Assembly (NCBI GenBank): GCA_905215775.1
Contig: CAJMRM010000003.1
Coordinates: 1-64,000, forward strand
Length of the DNA: 64,000 bases
Direction of reading: 5' to 3'
From: an uncultured bacterium
GTDB lineage: Bacteria; Bacillota; Clostridia; Lachnospirales; Lachnospiraceae
Below are positions 17,097-26,031 of this stretch, piece by piece. The notes under the pieces were generated by a model. That model was not told the origin of the DNA. It saw only the letters and a list, made by a program, of their open reading frames with translations, and made no database searches. Every line of letters begins with the position of its first letter. The stretch's first letter is position 1. The position numbers and the translations under genes were made by a program.

Positions 17097-17253
17097 CTCC
17101 CAGCTGGCTGAGCAGATAGCAAATCTCTATAAGTGTGGTATAGGACGAGGGACGGGTGGTTATGATTTGGTGAGGACAACGAGCCAAAGTCTGTGCCTGC
17201 ATGGTATAAAAAGCCTGCTGGCGAAAACCATTGCCTGATAAAAAGATAGGATA
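17097..17253 (+). pseudogene. possible coding remnant, not assignable
   Basis: After the GNAT stop there is a short open stretch in one frame and, shifted, another coding-looking segment ending ENHCLIKR before a stop at about 17250. Neither has a start or a recognised family. It may be the 3' tail of a gene lost during island rearrangement, or just noncoding DNA. Confidence 0.25.
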
Positions 17254-17282
17254 TTGACAAAAAACGATCATATAGTTATAAT
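17254..17282 (+). promoter_or_regulatory. perfect sigma-A promoter for the toxin-antitoxin pair
   Basis: TTGACA (17254-17259), exactly 17 bases, TATAAT (17277-17282). It is about 50 bases before the toxin start. Such a strong promoter usually needs repression, here probably by the antitoxin's HTH. No clear palindrome was picked out. Confidence 0.85.
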
Positions 17283-17334
17283 GATGATAGAAAAAAATAA
17301 AAATAACATCGTTTGATCTTCGGGGGATAAAGGA

Positions 17335-17721
17335 TTGGATATAGATAAAAAGGATATAGAATTGTATCTTTCCGAGGTGAAAGAGGCAGTGGAGAACGGC
17401 AGATACCGGCTTGACCGGAATGCCAGACGGCAGGGCAATATTAAGCTTTTTTTAGATTATGTTATTGATGAAGCAAAGGCAAGGGAAATTATATTGAGCC
17501 TTACTGAGATGGACTTTCCGGGGATACTGAGGAATGAGCATAAAGGCTTTGAACATGAGCGACTTTATGTATTTGGCAGGGATGTCATTCTTTTGGAGAG
17601 AAATGGAACAGAAGAAAAAACAGTTTCCCTGTATATTAAATTTAATAAACTGGATGACTGCTTTGTGATCGTTATTTCGTTCCACGAACAGAAATATCCG
17701 CTTACATATTATTTCAGATGA
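17335..17721 (+). CDS. MqsR-like mRNA-interferase toxin
   Basis: A 128-residue protein resembling the MqsR/RelE-fold toxins: an N-terminal LYLSEVKEAVENGRY helix, a central ILSLTEMDFPGI and the C-terminal beta core VSLYIKFN...VIVISFHEQKYPL, where YIK and SFHE recall MqsR. MqsR cleaves mRNA at GCU. The family call is by pattern only, and specificity cannot be read. Start is TTG at 17335 with a GGGGGA ribosome site. It is first in a two-gene operon with a Zn/HTH/Panacea antitoxin, the same toxin-first order as mqsRA. Confidence 0.72.
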   Translation: MDIDKKDIELYLSEVKEAVENGRYRLDRNARRQGNIKLFLDYVIDEAKAREIILSLTEMDFPGILRNEHKGFEHERLYVFGRDVILLERNGTEEKTVSLYIKFNKLDDCFVIVISFHEQKYPLTYYFR

Positions 17722-17747
17722 CCAGGAGACGATGGGAGGGAGCCGTT

Positions 17748-18758
17748 ATGACAGAAAAGATGAGAAGGGATTTCTGCATTGAGTGCAGAAAAGAGACGGA
17801 GTACCTTTTGCAGAAGAGGGACATGGTAAAGACCATAAAAGATAAGAGTTATAAATTTGAAATCACCGTGGCTGTATGTATGGAGTGCGGCGAGGAAATG
17901 AGTATTCCTGGACTTATTGATAAGAACGTCCAGGAGATCGACGAGCAATATAGGGCGATGGAAGGCCTTGTTTCGATGGAAGACATTGAAAAGCTTATGA
18001 AGATCTATAAAATCGGCAAGGCGCCGCTGTCTCTGGCTCTCGGATTTGGAGAGGTGACGATCCCGCGATATCTGGAAGGACAGGTACCTTCCAGAGAGTA
18101 TTCAGATATTATAAAAGCAGCACTGGCTTCACCGGCTTATATGAAGCAGAGGCTTATGGAAAACCGGAGTAAGCTGACGGATGCGGCGTATAAAAAAACG
18201 ATGGCAGCCGCAGACAGCATAGAGAGGCTTTTTAATGTGTCAGATAAGATGCTCAGAGTGATCGCATATGTATTTGAGAGGCTGGAAGAAGTAACCCCGC
18301 TTACGCTTCAGAAGCTGCTGTACTTCATTCAGGGTATTTATTCTGCCTTGTATGGAAGGCCGGTTTTTACGGAGGACTGCAGGGCATGGGTACATGGACC
18401 GGTTTATCCGGAGGTATACGATCTGTTCAGGGATTTTAAGTACAATCCCATTGATGATGCGCGTTTTGCATTGCTGAAAGGGACAGAAGAAGCACTGACG
18501 GATGACGAGAAGCGGGTGATCGATATTGTTGTAAATACATTTGGCATGTATGGAGGGAAAGTGCTGGAGAGGATCACGCATAACGAAGCACCGTGGATGG
18601 ATGCGAGAAAAGGCTATGGTGACGGCATTCCTTCCAGCGAGCTTCTGCCGAAGGAGAGGATCATGGAGTATTTTACTGCCGTGAACCGGAAATATGGCGT
18701 AGATTCAGAAGAGGGTCTGCGGGCTTATATCTGTGATACGCTTAAAAAAGAAGCCTGA
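17748..18758 (+). CDS. MqsA-like zinc/HTH protein with a Panacea (DUF4065) domain, antitoxin
   Basis: A 336-residue protein of three parts. An N-terminal zinc ribbon has CIEC and CMEC pairs (residues ~6-45). A YgiT/MqsA-type helix-turn-helix lies at ~75-125 (SLALGFGEVTIPRYLEG). The C-terminal Panacea/DUF4065 domain at ~165-320 includes TPLTLQKLLYFIQG and CRAWVHGPVYPEVYDLF. Panacea domains neutralise many unrelated toxins, and the HTH would autorepress. Start ATG 17748 has GGGAGGGAG six bases ahead. It is 26 bases after the toxin stop. Confidence 0.88.
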   Translation: MTEKMRRDFCIECRKETEYLLQKRDMVKTIKDKSYKFEITVAVCMECGEEMSIPGLIDKNVQEIDEQYRAMEGLVSMEDIEKLMKIYKIGKAPLSLALGFGEVTIPRYLEGQVPSREYSDIIKAALASPAYMKQRLMENRSKLTDAAYKKTMAAADSIERLFNVSDKMLRVIAYVFERLEEVTPLTLQKLLYFIQGIYSALYGRPVFTEDCRAWVHGPVYPEVYDLFRDFKYNPIDDARFALLKGTEEALTDDEKRVIDIVVNTFGMYGGKVLERITHNEAPWMDARKGYGDGIPSSELLPKERIMEYFTAVNRKYGVDSEEGLRAYICDTLKKEA

Positions 18759-18764
18759 ATAAGG

Positions 18765-18808
18765 GCGCTGCAAAAAGATGGTATTGAAGTCTTTGCAGCG
18801 CTCTTTTT
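18765..18808 (+). terminator. terminator of the toxin-antitoxin operon
   Basis: GCGCTGCAAA (18765-18774) pairs with TTTGCAGCGC (18792-18801), followed by TCTTTTT. It stands between convergent genes. Confidence 0.85.
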
Positions 18809-18818
18809 GCGTTCAGCT

Positions 18819-19772
18819 TCAGAAAAAAACAGGCCCGGCTGCCGCCGTTAAAGCTGAAAGCTCCGGCTGCTCTGAGGCGCAGGATCCTGCCGGAAAGAGC
18901 AGCAGCACGGCTCCCCTGGAGGAGCGGATGGTATCGGGCAGGGATATAAGACAGGCTCCGTTTCCCAGGGGGATGCGGAGGCTGTCTTTTTCTGTTTTTA
19001 TAAGGCAGATAAAGGGCGGGGGCGCTTCCGGCTCCTGTTCCGGAACGGGAGCGAGGCCGGGACGCAGGGAAAGCTCCAGACGGTCCCCGTCCAGCTTCCA
19101 GTGGAGGACCGGCCCGCGGGTCACACAGGTGCGGCAGCGATGGACGGCCTGGGCCAGCTCCTGTCCGGCTTCCGGAGCGGTTTCTGGTGAACGGTCCCCA
19201 GCTGTCTCAATAAATGTGGAAAAAACTCCGTCCGGGATCATGGGCCGGTGGAGATCCAGGCCGCTGACCGGGGCAATGGGAAAGCCGGAGCAGGCCAGAC
19301 GGATCCACCACTGGATGGCCTGGCAGTTGTCGGGGACCATTGGATGGGCATTGTTCACGATCTCGATGAAATCCATGAGGCCGGGATCGTGAATGGTCAT
19401 GTCCCAGCGCATTCCGTTGGAAAAGGGGGCCGGTATGGAAAAGGGGTGGGCAGGTCCCGCCAGGCCGCCAGTCTCATGGACCCGCAAAAACAGAGGATCC
19501 GCGTTATCCCGGTCGATGTCGTCCCAGGGAATATAAGAGGCCACGTTCTGGCAGAGCAGATGGCCGTAGTAGGACGTAAGCTCATAGCCGCGGACGTACC
19601 GGAGCCGGTCCCCGCAGGCCGCCGGCAGATCCGGAAAGCCGGAGACGGTGTTGTGGTCCGTGAGGGAAAACCAGGAGATCCCCTGGCCTTCCATAAACCC
19701 GGCCAGCTCCTTTACGGTCATAGAGCCGTCAGATTCCACCGTATGATTATGCAGTTCGATCCGTTTCCACAT
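18819..19772 (-). CDS. PHP-domain metallohydrolase, CehA/McbA type catalytic part
   Basis: A 317-residue PHP-fold phosphoesterase. Metal ligands are visible in order: ELHNHTVESDGS near the N-terminus, SLTDHNTVSGF, AHPFSIP and GLDLHRP near the middle. CehA/McbA enzymes hydrolyse ester or phosphoester bonds. The ATG at 19772 is chosen because AAGGAGG stands 8 bases ahead on the minus strand; a longer frame to 19841 lacks such support. It overlaps the upstream gene by 26 bases. CehA proteins usually carry an N-terminal beta domain; here that part seems to be the neighbouring gene. Confidence 0.82.
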   Translation of the reverse strand: MWKRIELHNHTVESDGSMTVKELAGFMEGQGISWFSLTDHNTVSGFPDLPAACGDRLRYVRGYELTSYYGHLLCQNVASYIPWDDIDRDNADPLFLRVHETGGLAGPAHPFSIPAPFSNGMRWDMTIHDPGLMDFIEIVNNAHPMVPDNCQAIQWWIRLACSGFPIAPVSGLDLHRPMIPDGVFSTFIETAGDRSPETAPEAGQELAQAVHRCRTCVTRGPVLHWKLDGDRLELSLRPGLAPVPEQEPEAPPPFICLIKTEKDSLRIPLGNGACLISLPDTIRSSRGAVLLLFPAGSCASEQPELSALTAAAGPVFF

Positions 19773-20235
19773 GGCCGGGACCTCCTTTGATCTCCAGGGT
19801 CCAGGGGGTGTTTTCCTCCACCACCTGGTATACGTTGACAAGAATTTTTATCATGCCGTTTTTTCCATCGTAGGGAAGGCAGCCTCTGGAGCGGACGCCC
19901 TCCTTTAACAGGAGCTCTTTTCTCGTCCCCGGCATATGGACGTTTCCGGCAAAGGTGTCTCCCAGCATGACGCAGAGCTGGATCTCGGTCTTCATGGCCT
20001 GGATCATTTGAAGAAGCTGCCGGTCAGTGGGGATCCGGCCCAGGTAGGGAACGACCTGCCGGATCAGCGGATGCCGGAAGCGTTCTATATAGGAAGCCGG
20101 GTCCTGTACGCGTTCTTTTTCATAGGTAAGGATCACGGAAAGCTCATGGATCCCGTGGGGAATATGGAACTGGAAGCTCATGTTTCCAGTGAACCCGCGG
20201 TTGAGAACTCCGTGAAAGGTCTGAAGTATTTCCAT
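19747..20235 (-). CDS. CehA-type N-terminal domain protein (split partner of the PHP hydrolase)
   Basis: A 162-residue soluble protein. The order FQFHIPHGIHELSVILTYEK... and, later, GMIKILVNVYQVVEENTPWTLEI resembles the beta-sandwich that precedes the PHP domain in full-length CehA/McbA proteins, which have a W-x-L/V-G-Y...V pattern before the catalytic HTH motif. AAAGGAGC supports the ATG at 20235. It overlaps the PHP gene by 26 bases. I infer a two-chain enzyme; no family is assigned with certainty. Confidence 0.5.
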   Translation of the reverse strand: MEILQTFHGVLNRGFTGNMSFQFHIPHGIHELSVILTYEKERVQDPASYIERFRHPLIRQVVPYLGRIPTDRQLLQMIQAMKTEIQLCVMLGDTFAGNVHMPGTRKELLLKEGVRSRGCLPYDGKNGMIKILVNVYQVVEENTPWTLEIKGGPGHVETDRTA

Positions 20236-20455
20236 GGATCGCTCCTTTCGTTGGTTCTAACCATATGAGGATAACGGAAGGAATGTAAAAAAGGAAAGCA
20301 CAGAAATGTAAAAAGAAGGTAATATTTAGGATAATTGTACAAATAAACGAACAACAGATACAATTTACATAAAATTTAGCCAACCTGTCTTTTTTGTTTA
20401 CAGGACTCCTGGTATATTAAAGCCGTGCCAGAGAGAAAAGGAAGGAGAATGAGAC

Positions 20456-21118
20456 ATGTGTGAGATCACAGCACATTCCGGCTGCGATGGAACGCCGGAT
20501 AATTCCATGGAATTTGTAAGATATGCCCTGTCCTCCGAGGGAAACTGCCTGGAGGCAGATATCAGGAGAAACCGGGACGGGGAGCTGATCCTGTCCCATG
20601 ACGAGACCGCGGAGGAGGCGGTCCGGCTGGGCCAGGTGTTTGAGCTTTTAAAGGAAAAGCCGGAAAAAAGGATCAACTGCGATCTGAAAACGCCGGGGCT
20701 GGAGATCCCCGTATACCAGCTGGCAAAGGAGTATGGCGTGGAGGGACAGCTGATCTATTCCGGTACGGTGAGTTCCTTTTTCATGAAGGCCAGACCGGAA
20801 AAATATCCTGAGGTCCGCGTATACTGGAACATTGAAAATCTGATCCCGGAGCCGGATCTGGGAAGGAATATCTGCATGAAGCAGATGGAACAGGCGTTCC
20901 GTACGGCGGTGCGTTACTCGGCCCAGTGCATCAATATGGAATACCGCCTGTTTACGGACAAGGTGATGGAGGTTTTAAGCTCCATGGGACTGGGAGGGTC
21001 TGCCTGGACGGTCAACGATCCGGAGGCCATCCGGAGCCTGATGGAAAAGGGGATCGCCAATATCACCACCCGGAGCCTTAAGACGGCGGTGGCGGTGCGG
21101 AAGGAGATGGAAGGATGA
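20456..21118 (+). CDS. divergent glycerophosphodiester phosphodiesterase (GDPD) family protein
   Basis: A 220-residue GDPD-like TIM-barrel protein without signal peptide. The catalytic blocks are altered: ITAHSGCDG in place of the HRG block, DNS in place of ENT. The LEADIRRNRDGELILSHDE block (metal Glu/Asp and catalytic His) and the C-terminal WTVND are kept. It is shorter than usual (about 240-250). AAGGAGA stands 7 bases before the ATG. It is first of the import operon and overlaps the permease by 4 bases. It probably cleaves imported glycerophosphodiesters in the cytosol, or a related substrate given the changes. Confidence 0.78.
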   Translation: MCEITAHSGCDGTPDNSMEFVRYALSSEGNCLEADIRRNRDGELILSHDETAEEAVRLGQVFELLKEKPEKRINCDLKTPGLEIPVYQLAKEYGVEGQLIYSGTVSSFFMKARPEKYPEVRVYWNIENLIPEPDLGRNICMKQMEQAFRTAVRYSAQCINMEYRLFTDKVMEVLSSMGLGGSAWTVNDPEAIRSLMEKGIANITTRSLKTAVAVRKEMEG

Positions 21119-21954
21119 AGCTCATGTCTCCCAAGGCCTTTTACTATACCGTAGGAAAAAAGAATTTTATCCAGTACATCCTGTTTGGGATCTTTGTTCT
21201 GTTTTTCTATCTGCCGTTAATGAACTTATGTATGCTGGCCTTTGCGGATAAGTACGAGGTCCCGGCCATCATTCCCCAGAAATTCGGCTTCCGCTGGTGG
21301 GAGTTTGTTCTGGGACAGGGAAGTCTTCTGAGCTCCATTGCCACCTCCTTTGTGCTGGCGGCCATTGTGACAGCAGTGTCCCTGCTGATCTGCATTCCTG
21401 CGGCTTACGCCCTGGCCCGGTATAATTTCAAAGGAAAGCGAGTGTTCCTGTTATCGTTTCTATTAAGCAACGCGTATCCCAGGATGGGGCTTTACATCTC
21501 CATCGGCATCCTGTTCTATCGGCTGAACCTGATGGGGACCTTTGTGGGAGTGGTCATCATCCATGTGCTGAACTCCATGATGTTTATGACATGGATCCCG
21601 TCAGGAGCCTTCCGGGGCGTGTACAGGCAGCAGGAGGAATCCGCCAGGGATGCGGGAGCCGGGCCCTTCCGGACTTTTTTCCGGATCACTCTGCCGCTGG
21701 CCATGCCGGGCATTGCCGTAGCCAGTGTGTTCACCTTCCTGGGGTCCTTGGAGGAAGCCCAGGGAACGCTGCTGGTGGGCTTCCCCCAGGTGAAGACCAT
21801 GCCGGTGGAGCTCTATGGGGTCATCATGGAATATCCGCTGACGGCGGGACCGGTGCTGTCCCTGGTCCTGATCATACCCACCGTGCTGATCCTGTTCCTT
21901 ATGCGGAAATACATCAATGCAGATAATCTTTCCCAGGGCTATGGGATGAAATAG
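21115..21954 (+). CDS. ABC importer permease (UgpE/PotC-like type-I)
   Basis: A 279-residue permease with about six membrane helices and the cytoplasmic EAA loop ESARDAGAGPFRTFFRITLP, which docks to the ATPase. It overlaps the GDPD stop by 4 bases and is followed by the ATPase gene after 11 bases. It forms the pore together with the permease at 24219. The substrate is probably a phosphodiester or polyol-like compound, judged only from the GDPD genes at both ends of the operon. Confidence 0.88.
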   Translation: MKLMSPKAFYYTVGKKNFIQYILFGIFVLFFYLPLMNLCMLAFADKYEVPAIIPQKFGFRWWEFVLGQGSLLSSIATSFVLAAIVTAVSLLICIPAAYALARYNFKGKRVFLLSFLLSNAYPRMGLYISIGILFYRLNLMGTFVGVVIIHVLNSMMFMTWIPSGAFRGVYRQQEESARDAGAGPFRTFFRITLPLAMPGIAVASVFTFLGSLEEAQGTLLVGFPQVKTMPVELYGVIMEYPLTAGPVLSLVLIIPTVLILFLMRKYINADNLSQGYGMK

Positions 21955-21965
21955 GAGGAATTGAA

Positions 21966-22943
21966 ATGGAAAGAAAAGTAAAGCTCCAGATCACTGGTAT
22001 GGAGAAGAAATATAAAAACGGGGACGGCGTGGAAAATATCAATATCGATGTGTACGAGGGAGAGTTTGTGACCATGTTAGGCCCCTCCGGCTGCGGAAAA
22101 TCCACGATCCTGCGGACACTGGGAGGATTTCTGGACATCGATAAGGGAGACATTCTCATCGACGGGGAATCCGTAAAGGACCTTCCGCCGGAAAAGCGTC
22201 CCACTGCCATGGTGTTCCAGAGCTACAACCTATGGTCTCATATGACCGTATACGAAAATCTTGCCTTTGGCCTGGAGATCAAGAAGGTTCCGAAAAATGT
22301 GATCAGAAGTGAGATCGAGCGGGGGCTTAAGCTGGTGAACATGACCGGCTATGAGAAGAAGTATCCGGGCCAGCTTTCCGGCGGACAGCAGCAGAGGATC
22401 GCCATTGCCAGAGCCCTGCTGTTAAAGCCGTCGGTCCTTCTCCTGGATGAGCCCTTTTCTGCCTTGGACGCCAAGATCCGGGCCCAGATGCGGGAGGAGC
22501 TGAAGCGGATCCAGGAGGAATTGAATATCACGGTGGTGTTTGTGACCCATGACCAGGAGGAGGCCATGGCCTTGTCCCACCGGATCGTTGTCATGAACAA
22601 GGGTTTTATCGAGCAGATCGGAACCCCCACGGAGATCTACGATCATCCGGCCACCCGGTTTGTGGCTTCCTTCATTGGAGAAATGAATTTCCTGACAAAG
22701 CGGGACGGAAGCTCTGTGGCTGTGCGTCCGGAGGACGTGACTATCACCAGAGGAGAGGTCCAGGGGCAGATCTCCGGAGACGTGAGGACCATCATGGTCC
22801 TGGGCCATTTTGTGGAGGTCAATGTGGAGGTGGAAAACCGCCAGGTGATCAAGACCTATGTGGCCAGAAATGTGGCCGACCAGCTCCATATGAAGGACCG
22901 GGTATCCCTTTCCTTCGCGAAAACCTTCCAGTACTGCGCCTGA
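21966..22943 (+). CDS. ABC importer ATPase (UgpC/PotA/MalK-like)
   Basis: A 325-residue ATPase: Walker A GPSGCGKST, signature LSGGQQQRIAIARALL, Walker B LLLDEPFSALD and H-loop VTHDQEEAM, all canonical. A short C-terminal OB/TOBE-like region has VAVRPEDV. It is slightly shorter than UgpC (about 356). It energises import by the permeases at 21115 and 24219. Confidence 0.92.
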   Translation: MERKVKLQITGMEKKYKNGDGVENINIDVYEGEFVTMLGPSGCGKSTILRTLGGFLDIDKGDILIDGESVKDLPPEKRPTAMVFQSYNLWSHMTVYENLAFGLEIKKVPKNVIRSEIERGLKLVNMTGYEKKYPGQLSGGQQQRIAIARALLLKPSVLLLDEPFSALDAKIRAQMREELKRIQEELNITVVFVTHDQEEAMALSHRIVVMNKGFIEQIGTPTEIYDHPATRFVASFIGEMNFLTKRDGSSVAVRPEDVTITRGEVQGQISGDVRTIMVLGHFVEVNVEVENRQVIKTYVARNVADQLHMKDRVSLSFAKTFQYCA

Positions 22944-23011
22944 TGGGAAGCAGACGGGAGTTTTATATAAAATCATGAACCATGAATGAGAAATCAAAAA
23001 AGAGGAGAAAG

Positions 23012-24199
23012 ATGATGAAAAATTGTAAGATCGTAAGCTGCGGAAAGAAAACTGCTGTGATGGCCCTGGCTGTGTCTGTGGGAGCCATGCTGATGACCGG
23101 CTGCTCCACCAGCGCCAGTGCGTCGGGGAGCACTGCGTCTGCCGGAAAGCCGGTGGTGACCGTTTGGGCTGGAGGCTCTGATAATGTGCGGGTACAGTTT
23201 GAAAAGCAGATCCAGCAGTTTAACGCATCCCAGGATCAGTATACGGCAGAGCTTCAGTTTATCACCTCGGGAACCGGAGCCCAGGGGCTGTTTGAGCGTG
23301 TGGTAGCCGCGAAAAAGGCGGGCCAGACGGATACGGATTACGATGTGATCGAGCTGGGCGGCGACGAGGTGACGAAATACGTGGACGAAGGCGGAGAGGA
23401 TTTCTTTGTTCCCCTGGATAAGAGCAAGATCCCCAATATAGACACTCTCCAGGTGGAATCCACTTTCCGGAACGACCTGGTGATGCCGTACAGAGGGACC
23501 ACAGTGGTCCTGGCCTATAATTCGGAAACGGTGGAAAATCCGCCTGAGACAGCGGAGGAGCTTTACCAGTGGATCAAGGAACATCCGGGCCGTTTCGCCT
23601 ACAATACCCCGTCCTCCGGCGGTGCAGGCGGCTCCTTTGTGACCACCAGCATTTATAATTTCATGGACGAGTCGGCGCTCACCTCCTCCGATCCGGCCAA
23701 CAAGGAGCAGTGGGGCCAGGGCTTTGAGCTTTTAAAGGAGCTCCATCCCTATATGTATAAATCCTCCGGCAAGGTGGTATACCCCAATAAGAACCAGGGG
23801 ACCCTGGATCTTCTGGCCAATAAGGAGGTGGACATGATCCCGGCCTGGGCCGATATGGCCATCACCCAGATGAAGCAGGGAACGCTCCCGGAATCCATTA
23901 AGATCACCCAGATCGATCCGTCCTTCACCGGAAGCCCGGTGGTGCTGGGGATCCCGTCCATCGGATCCGATCAGGACGGAGCCTATGCCTTCCTCAACTA
24001 CATGCTGACTCCCGAGGCCCAGAACATTGCCCTGGATTCCATGGCAGCGATCCCGGTCATCGACTTTGGCCTTCTGGATCAGGAGCTGACAAAGACCATC
24101 GAGGATCTGAAGATCGAGGAATTCCGCATCGGAAGCCTGGGAAATCTGGGAACCGAGCTTTACGAGGAATGGGACAGCCAGATCGGAACTCTTGAATAA
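23012..24199 (+). CDS. extracellular solute-binding lipoprotein (family 1)
   Basis: A 395-residue binding protein with a lipoprotein signal: KK, hydrophobic ALAVSVGAMLMTGC with lipobox LMTGC. The mature part begins with a Ser/Thr/Ala-rich linker, then VVTVWAGGSDNVRVQFEKQ, typical of family-1 binding proteins (UgpB, PotD, thiamine or iron binders). AGGAGA at 23003-23008 supports the ATG at 23012 or 23015; the ATG at 22982 lacks a ribosome site. It captures the substrate outside the cell for the permease pair. Confidence 0.88.
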   Translation: MMKNCKIVSCGKKTAVMALAVSVGAMLMTGCSTSASASGSTASAGKPVVTVWAGGSDNVRVQFEKQIQQFNASQDQYTAELQFITSGTGAQGLFERVVAAKKAGQTDTDYDVIELGGDEVTKYVDEGGEDFFVPLDKSKIPNIDTLQVESTFRNDLVMPYRGTTVVLAYNSETVENPPETAEELYQWIKEHPGRFAYNTPSSGGAGGSFVTTSIYNFMDESALTSSDPANKEQWGQGFELLKELHPYMYKSSGKVVYPNKNQGTLDLLANKEVDMIPAWADMAITQMKQGTLPESIKITQIDPSFTGSPVVLGIPSIGSDQDGAYAFLNYMLTPEAQNIALDSMAAIPVIDFGLLDQELTKTIEDLKIEEFRIGSLGNLGTELYEEWDSQIGTLE

Positions 24200-24218
24200 G
24201 CGTAAGGAGAGACAGAAC

Positions 24219-25067
24219 ATGAGACAAAAGACCCTGGGAAAGCTGTTTCCCTATCTGCTGATCCTTCCTTCCCTGATCATCCTGGCGGGAGTCGTATTCT
24301 ATCCCATTGCGGCCAGCCTCCTCCGCAGCTTCCAGCTGGAGGAGGGCGGCTGGGGCCTGGATAATTACATTTACTTCTTTACCGACCCGATCCAGAGGAG
24401 GAATATCCTGTATACGCTCCAGATCGTGATCGTAACTGTGGTCCTGGCCATCGGGATCTCGTATTTCCTGGCTATTTATCTGAGATTTTCCAACAGCTGG
24501 GCCAGCCGGATGATCGGGCGGCTGTATCTGCTGCCACGGTTTATTCCGGGTCTGGTGGCAGTCAACGGCATGATCACCGTGATCCGTGATTCCGGGCTGA
24601 TCAACCGGATCTCCCGGCTTCTGGGAATGAACCTGCAGCTGGGACTTATGTACAATGGAAAGGGGATCGTGCTGATGAATCTGTGGTTTAACATTCCCTT
24701 TGCCACCATGCTGATGGCGGCTGCCCTCTCCAAAATCCCGGATTCCACCATTGAGGCGGCCAGGGACGCAGGAGCGGAGCGGTTCCGGATCCTGAGGCAG
24801 ATGATTCTGCCTTTGACCTACCGGGATCTTTTCGTGGCGGCCACCTTCGTGTTCATGAGCAATATCAGCTCCTTCACAACACCGTATCTCATGGACGGGA
24901 ATAATCCCCAGATGATGGGAATTTCCCTGTACACCCAGTTCAACAACGGCCACTATGAAAAGGCAGCGGCCCTGTCGGTGATCATGTTCCTGTTCTCCGT
25001 GCTGTCGGCGGCGGTCTATGTGTACACCAATATGAAAGAAAATGAATGGGAGAAAGGAAATGGCTGA
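24219..25067 (+). CDS. ABC importer permease (UgpA/PotB-like type-I)
   Basis: A 282-residue permease with about six helices and the EAA loop STIEAARDAGAERFRILRQ. It starts at ATG 24219 (AAGGAGAG about 9 bases ahead); an upstream TTG at 24192 is not favoured. It is the second pore subunit of the importer. The stop overlaps the start region of the next GDPD gene. Confidence 0.9.
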   Translation: MRQKTLGKLFPYLLILPSLIILAGVVFYPIAASLLRSFQLEEGGWGLDNYIYFFTDPIQRRNILYTLQIVIVTVVLAIGISYFLAIYLRFSNSWASRMIGRLYLLPRFIPGLVAVNGMITVIRDSGLINRISRLLGMNLQLGLMYNGKGIVLMNLWFNIPFATMLMAAALSKIPDSTIEAARDAGAERFRILRQMILPLTYRDLFVAATFVFMSNISSFTTPYLMDGNNPQMMGISLYTQFNNGHYEKAAALSVIMFLFSVLSAAVYVYTNMKENEWEKGNG

Positions 25068-26031
25068 TTTTAGGAAGGACGGACGGCCCTGCCCCATCGC
25101 CCACAGAGGATGTATGGAGGCCGGGCCGGAAAATTCTCTCACAGCCTTTGAGGAGGCGGCGGCCCTGGGGGCCGGAGGCGTGGAAATGGACGTCCGCAGG
25201 ACCAGGGACGGAAAGCTGGTGGTATTCCACGATGCAGATGTCAGGCGGCTTACCATGGGCTGGCAGGGGCCGTATAGCAGCGGCAAGGTAAAGGATATGA
25301 CCTGGGAAAAGCTGAGCCAGGTGCGCCTTCCCTTTGGCGGCCATCTGCTGAAGCGGTTCCCGGAGGGCGGATACTCCAACGAGAAGCAGTATTATTATCC
25401 CTGGGCTGTGGCGCCGGAGCAGGAGGTCCTTTACCAGATGGAACGGTTTGAAAGCCGGGCGGAGAACGAGGAACAGGTCCTGTCAGCCGTGTACCGGCGG
25501 TATAAGGAGGAGTATGAACGGCGGTGCCTGGAGGACGGAAGGCTGGAGCGGATCTTAAGTCTCCGGGAGTTCTTCCAATGGCTCCGGACGCAGCCGGAGG
25601 GCTTTTTTGCTGAGGTGGAGCTGAAGGAAAGAGGGATCGCAGGGGCAGTGATCCAGATGGCGGAAAAGTGCCATGCAGCAGACCGGTGCATTATCTTCTC
25701 CGGAATGGAGGAGGTGGTCTGGGAGATCCAGGACTGGTGCCGGAGCCATAAAAAGCCAGAGGGTCTCCGGCTGGGAGCCAACATCCGCTTCTTGAAGGAT
25801 GAGCAGAAGGAGATGCTGGACAGGGGGGATTTTTATGAGGTGGGACTGAATGCAGGGAGCTTTGGCAGCGAAGAGGTGGAGTATCTGCACCAGAAAGGGA
25901 TCCAGGTCTTTTCCAACCTGGGAGACACGCCGGACTGGTGGGAAGCCCTGGACCATCTGGAGGTGGACGGCTTTAAGACCAACTGTCTCGGGCAGTACAG
26001 GAAATGGAGGCAGAAATGGGAGCGGAAGTAG
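25060..26031 (+). CDS. glycerophosphodiester phosphodiesterase (GDPD)
   Basis: About 323 residues, cytosolic, with the canonical signature: IAHRGCMEAGPENSLTAFE (HRG and ENS), VEMDVRRTRDGKLVVFHD (metal Glu/Asp and catalytic His). An insertion of about 90 residues (roughly 95-185) is rich in Arg/Glu and longer than in standard GDPDs. Start ATG 25060 has GGGAG seven bases ahead; an ATG at 25042 is possible. It hydrolyses glycerophosphodiesters to glycerol-3-phosphate and an alcohol, fitting the importer. Confidence 0.88.
   Translation: MADFRKDGRPCPIAHRGCMEAGPENSLTAFEEAAALGAGGVEMDVRRTRDGKLVVFHDADVRRLTMGWQGPYSSGKVKDMTWEKLSQVRLPFGGHLLKRFPEGGYSNEKQYYYPWAVAPEQEVLYQMERFESRAENEEQVLSAVYRRYKEEYERRCLEDGRLERILSLREFFQWLRTQPEGFFAEVELKERGIAGAVIQMAEKCHAADRCIIFSGMEEVVWEIQDWCRSHKKPEGLRLGANIRFLKDEQKEMLDRGDFYEVGLNAGSFGSEEVEYLHQKGIQVFSNLGDTPDWWEALDHLEVDGFKTNCLGQYRKWRQKWERK

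Noticed and set aside
24057..25379. A 440-residue minus-strand frame
   Set aside because: It is a shadow of the binding-protein, permease and GDPD genes on the plus strand.
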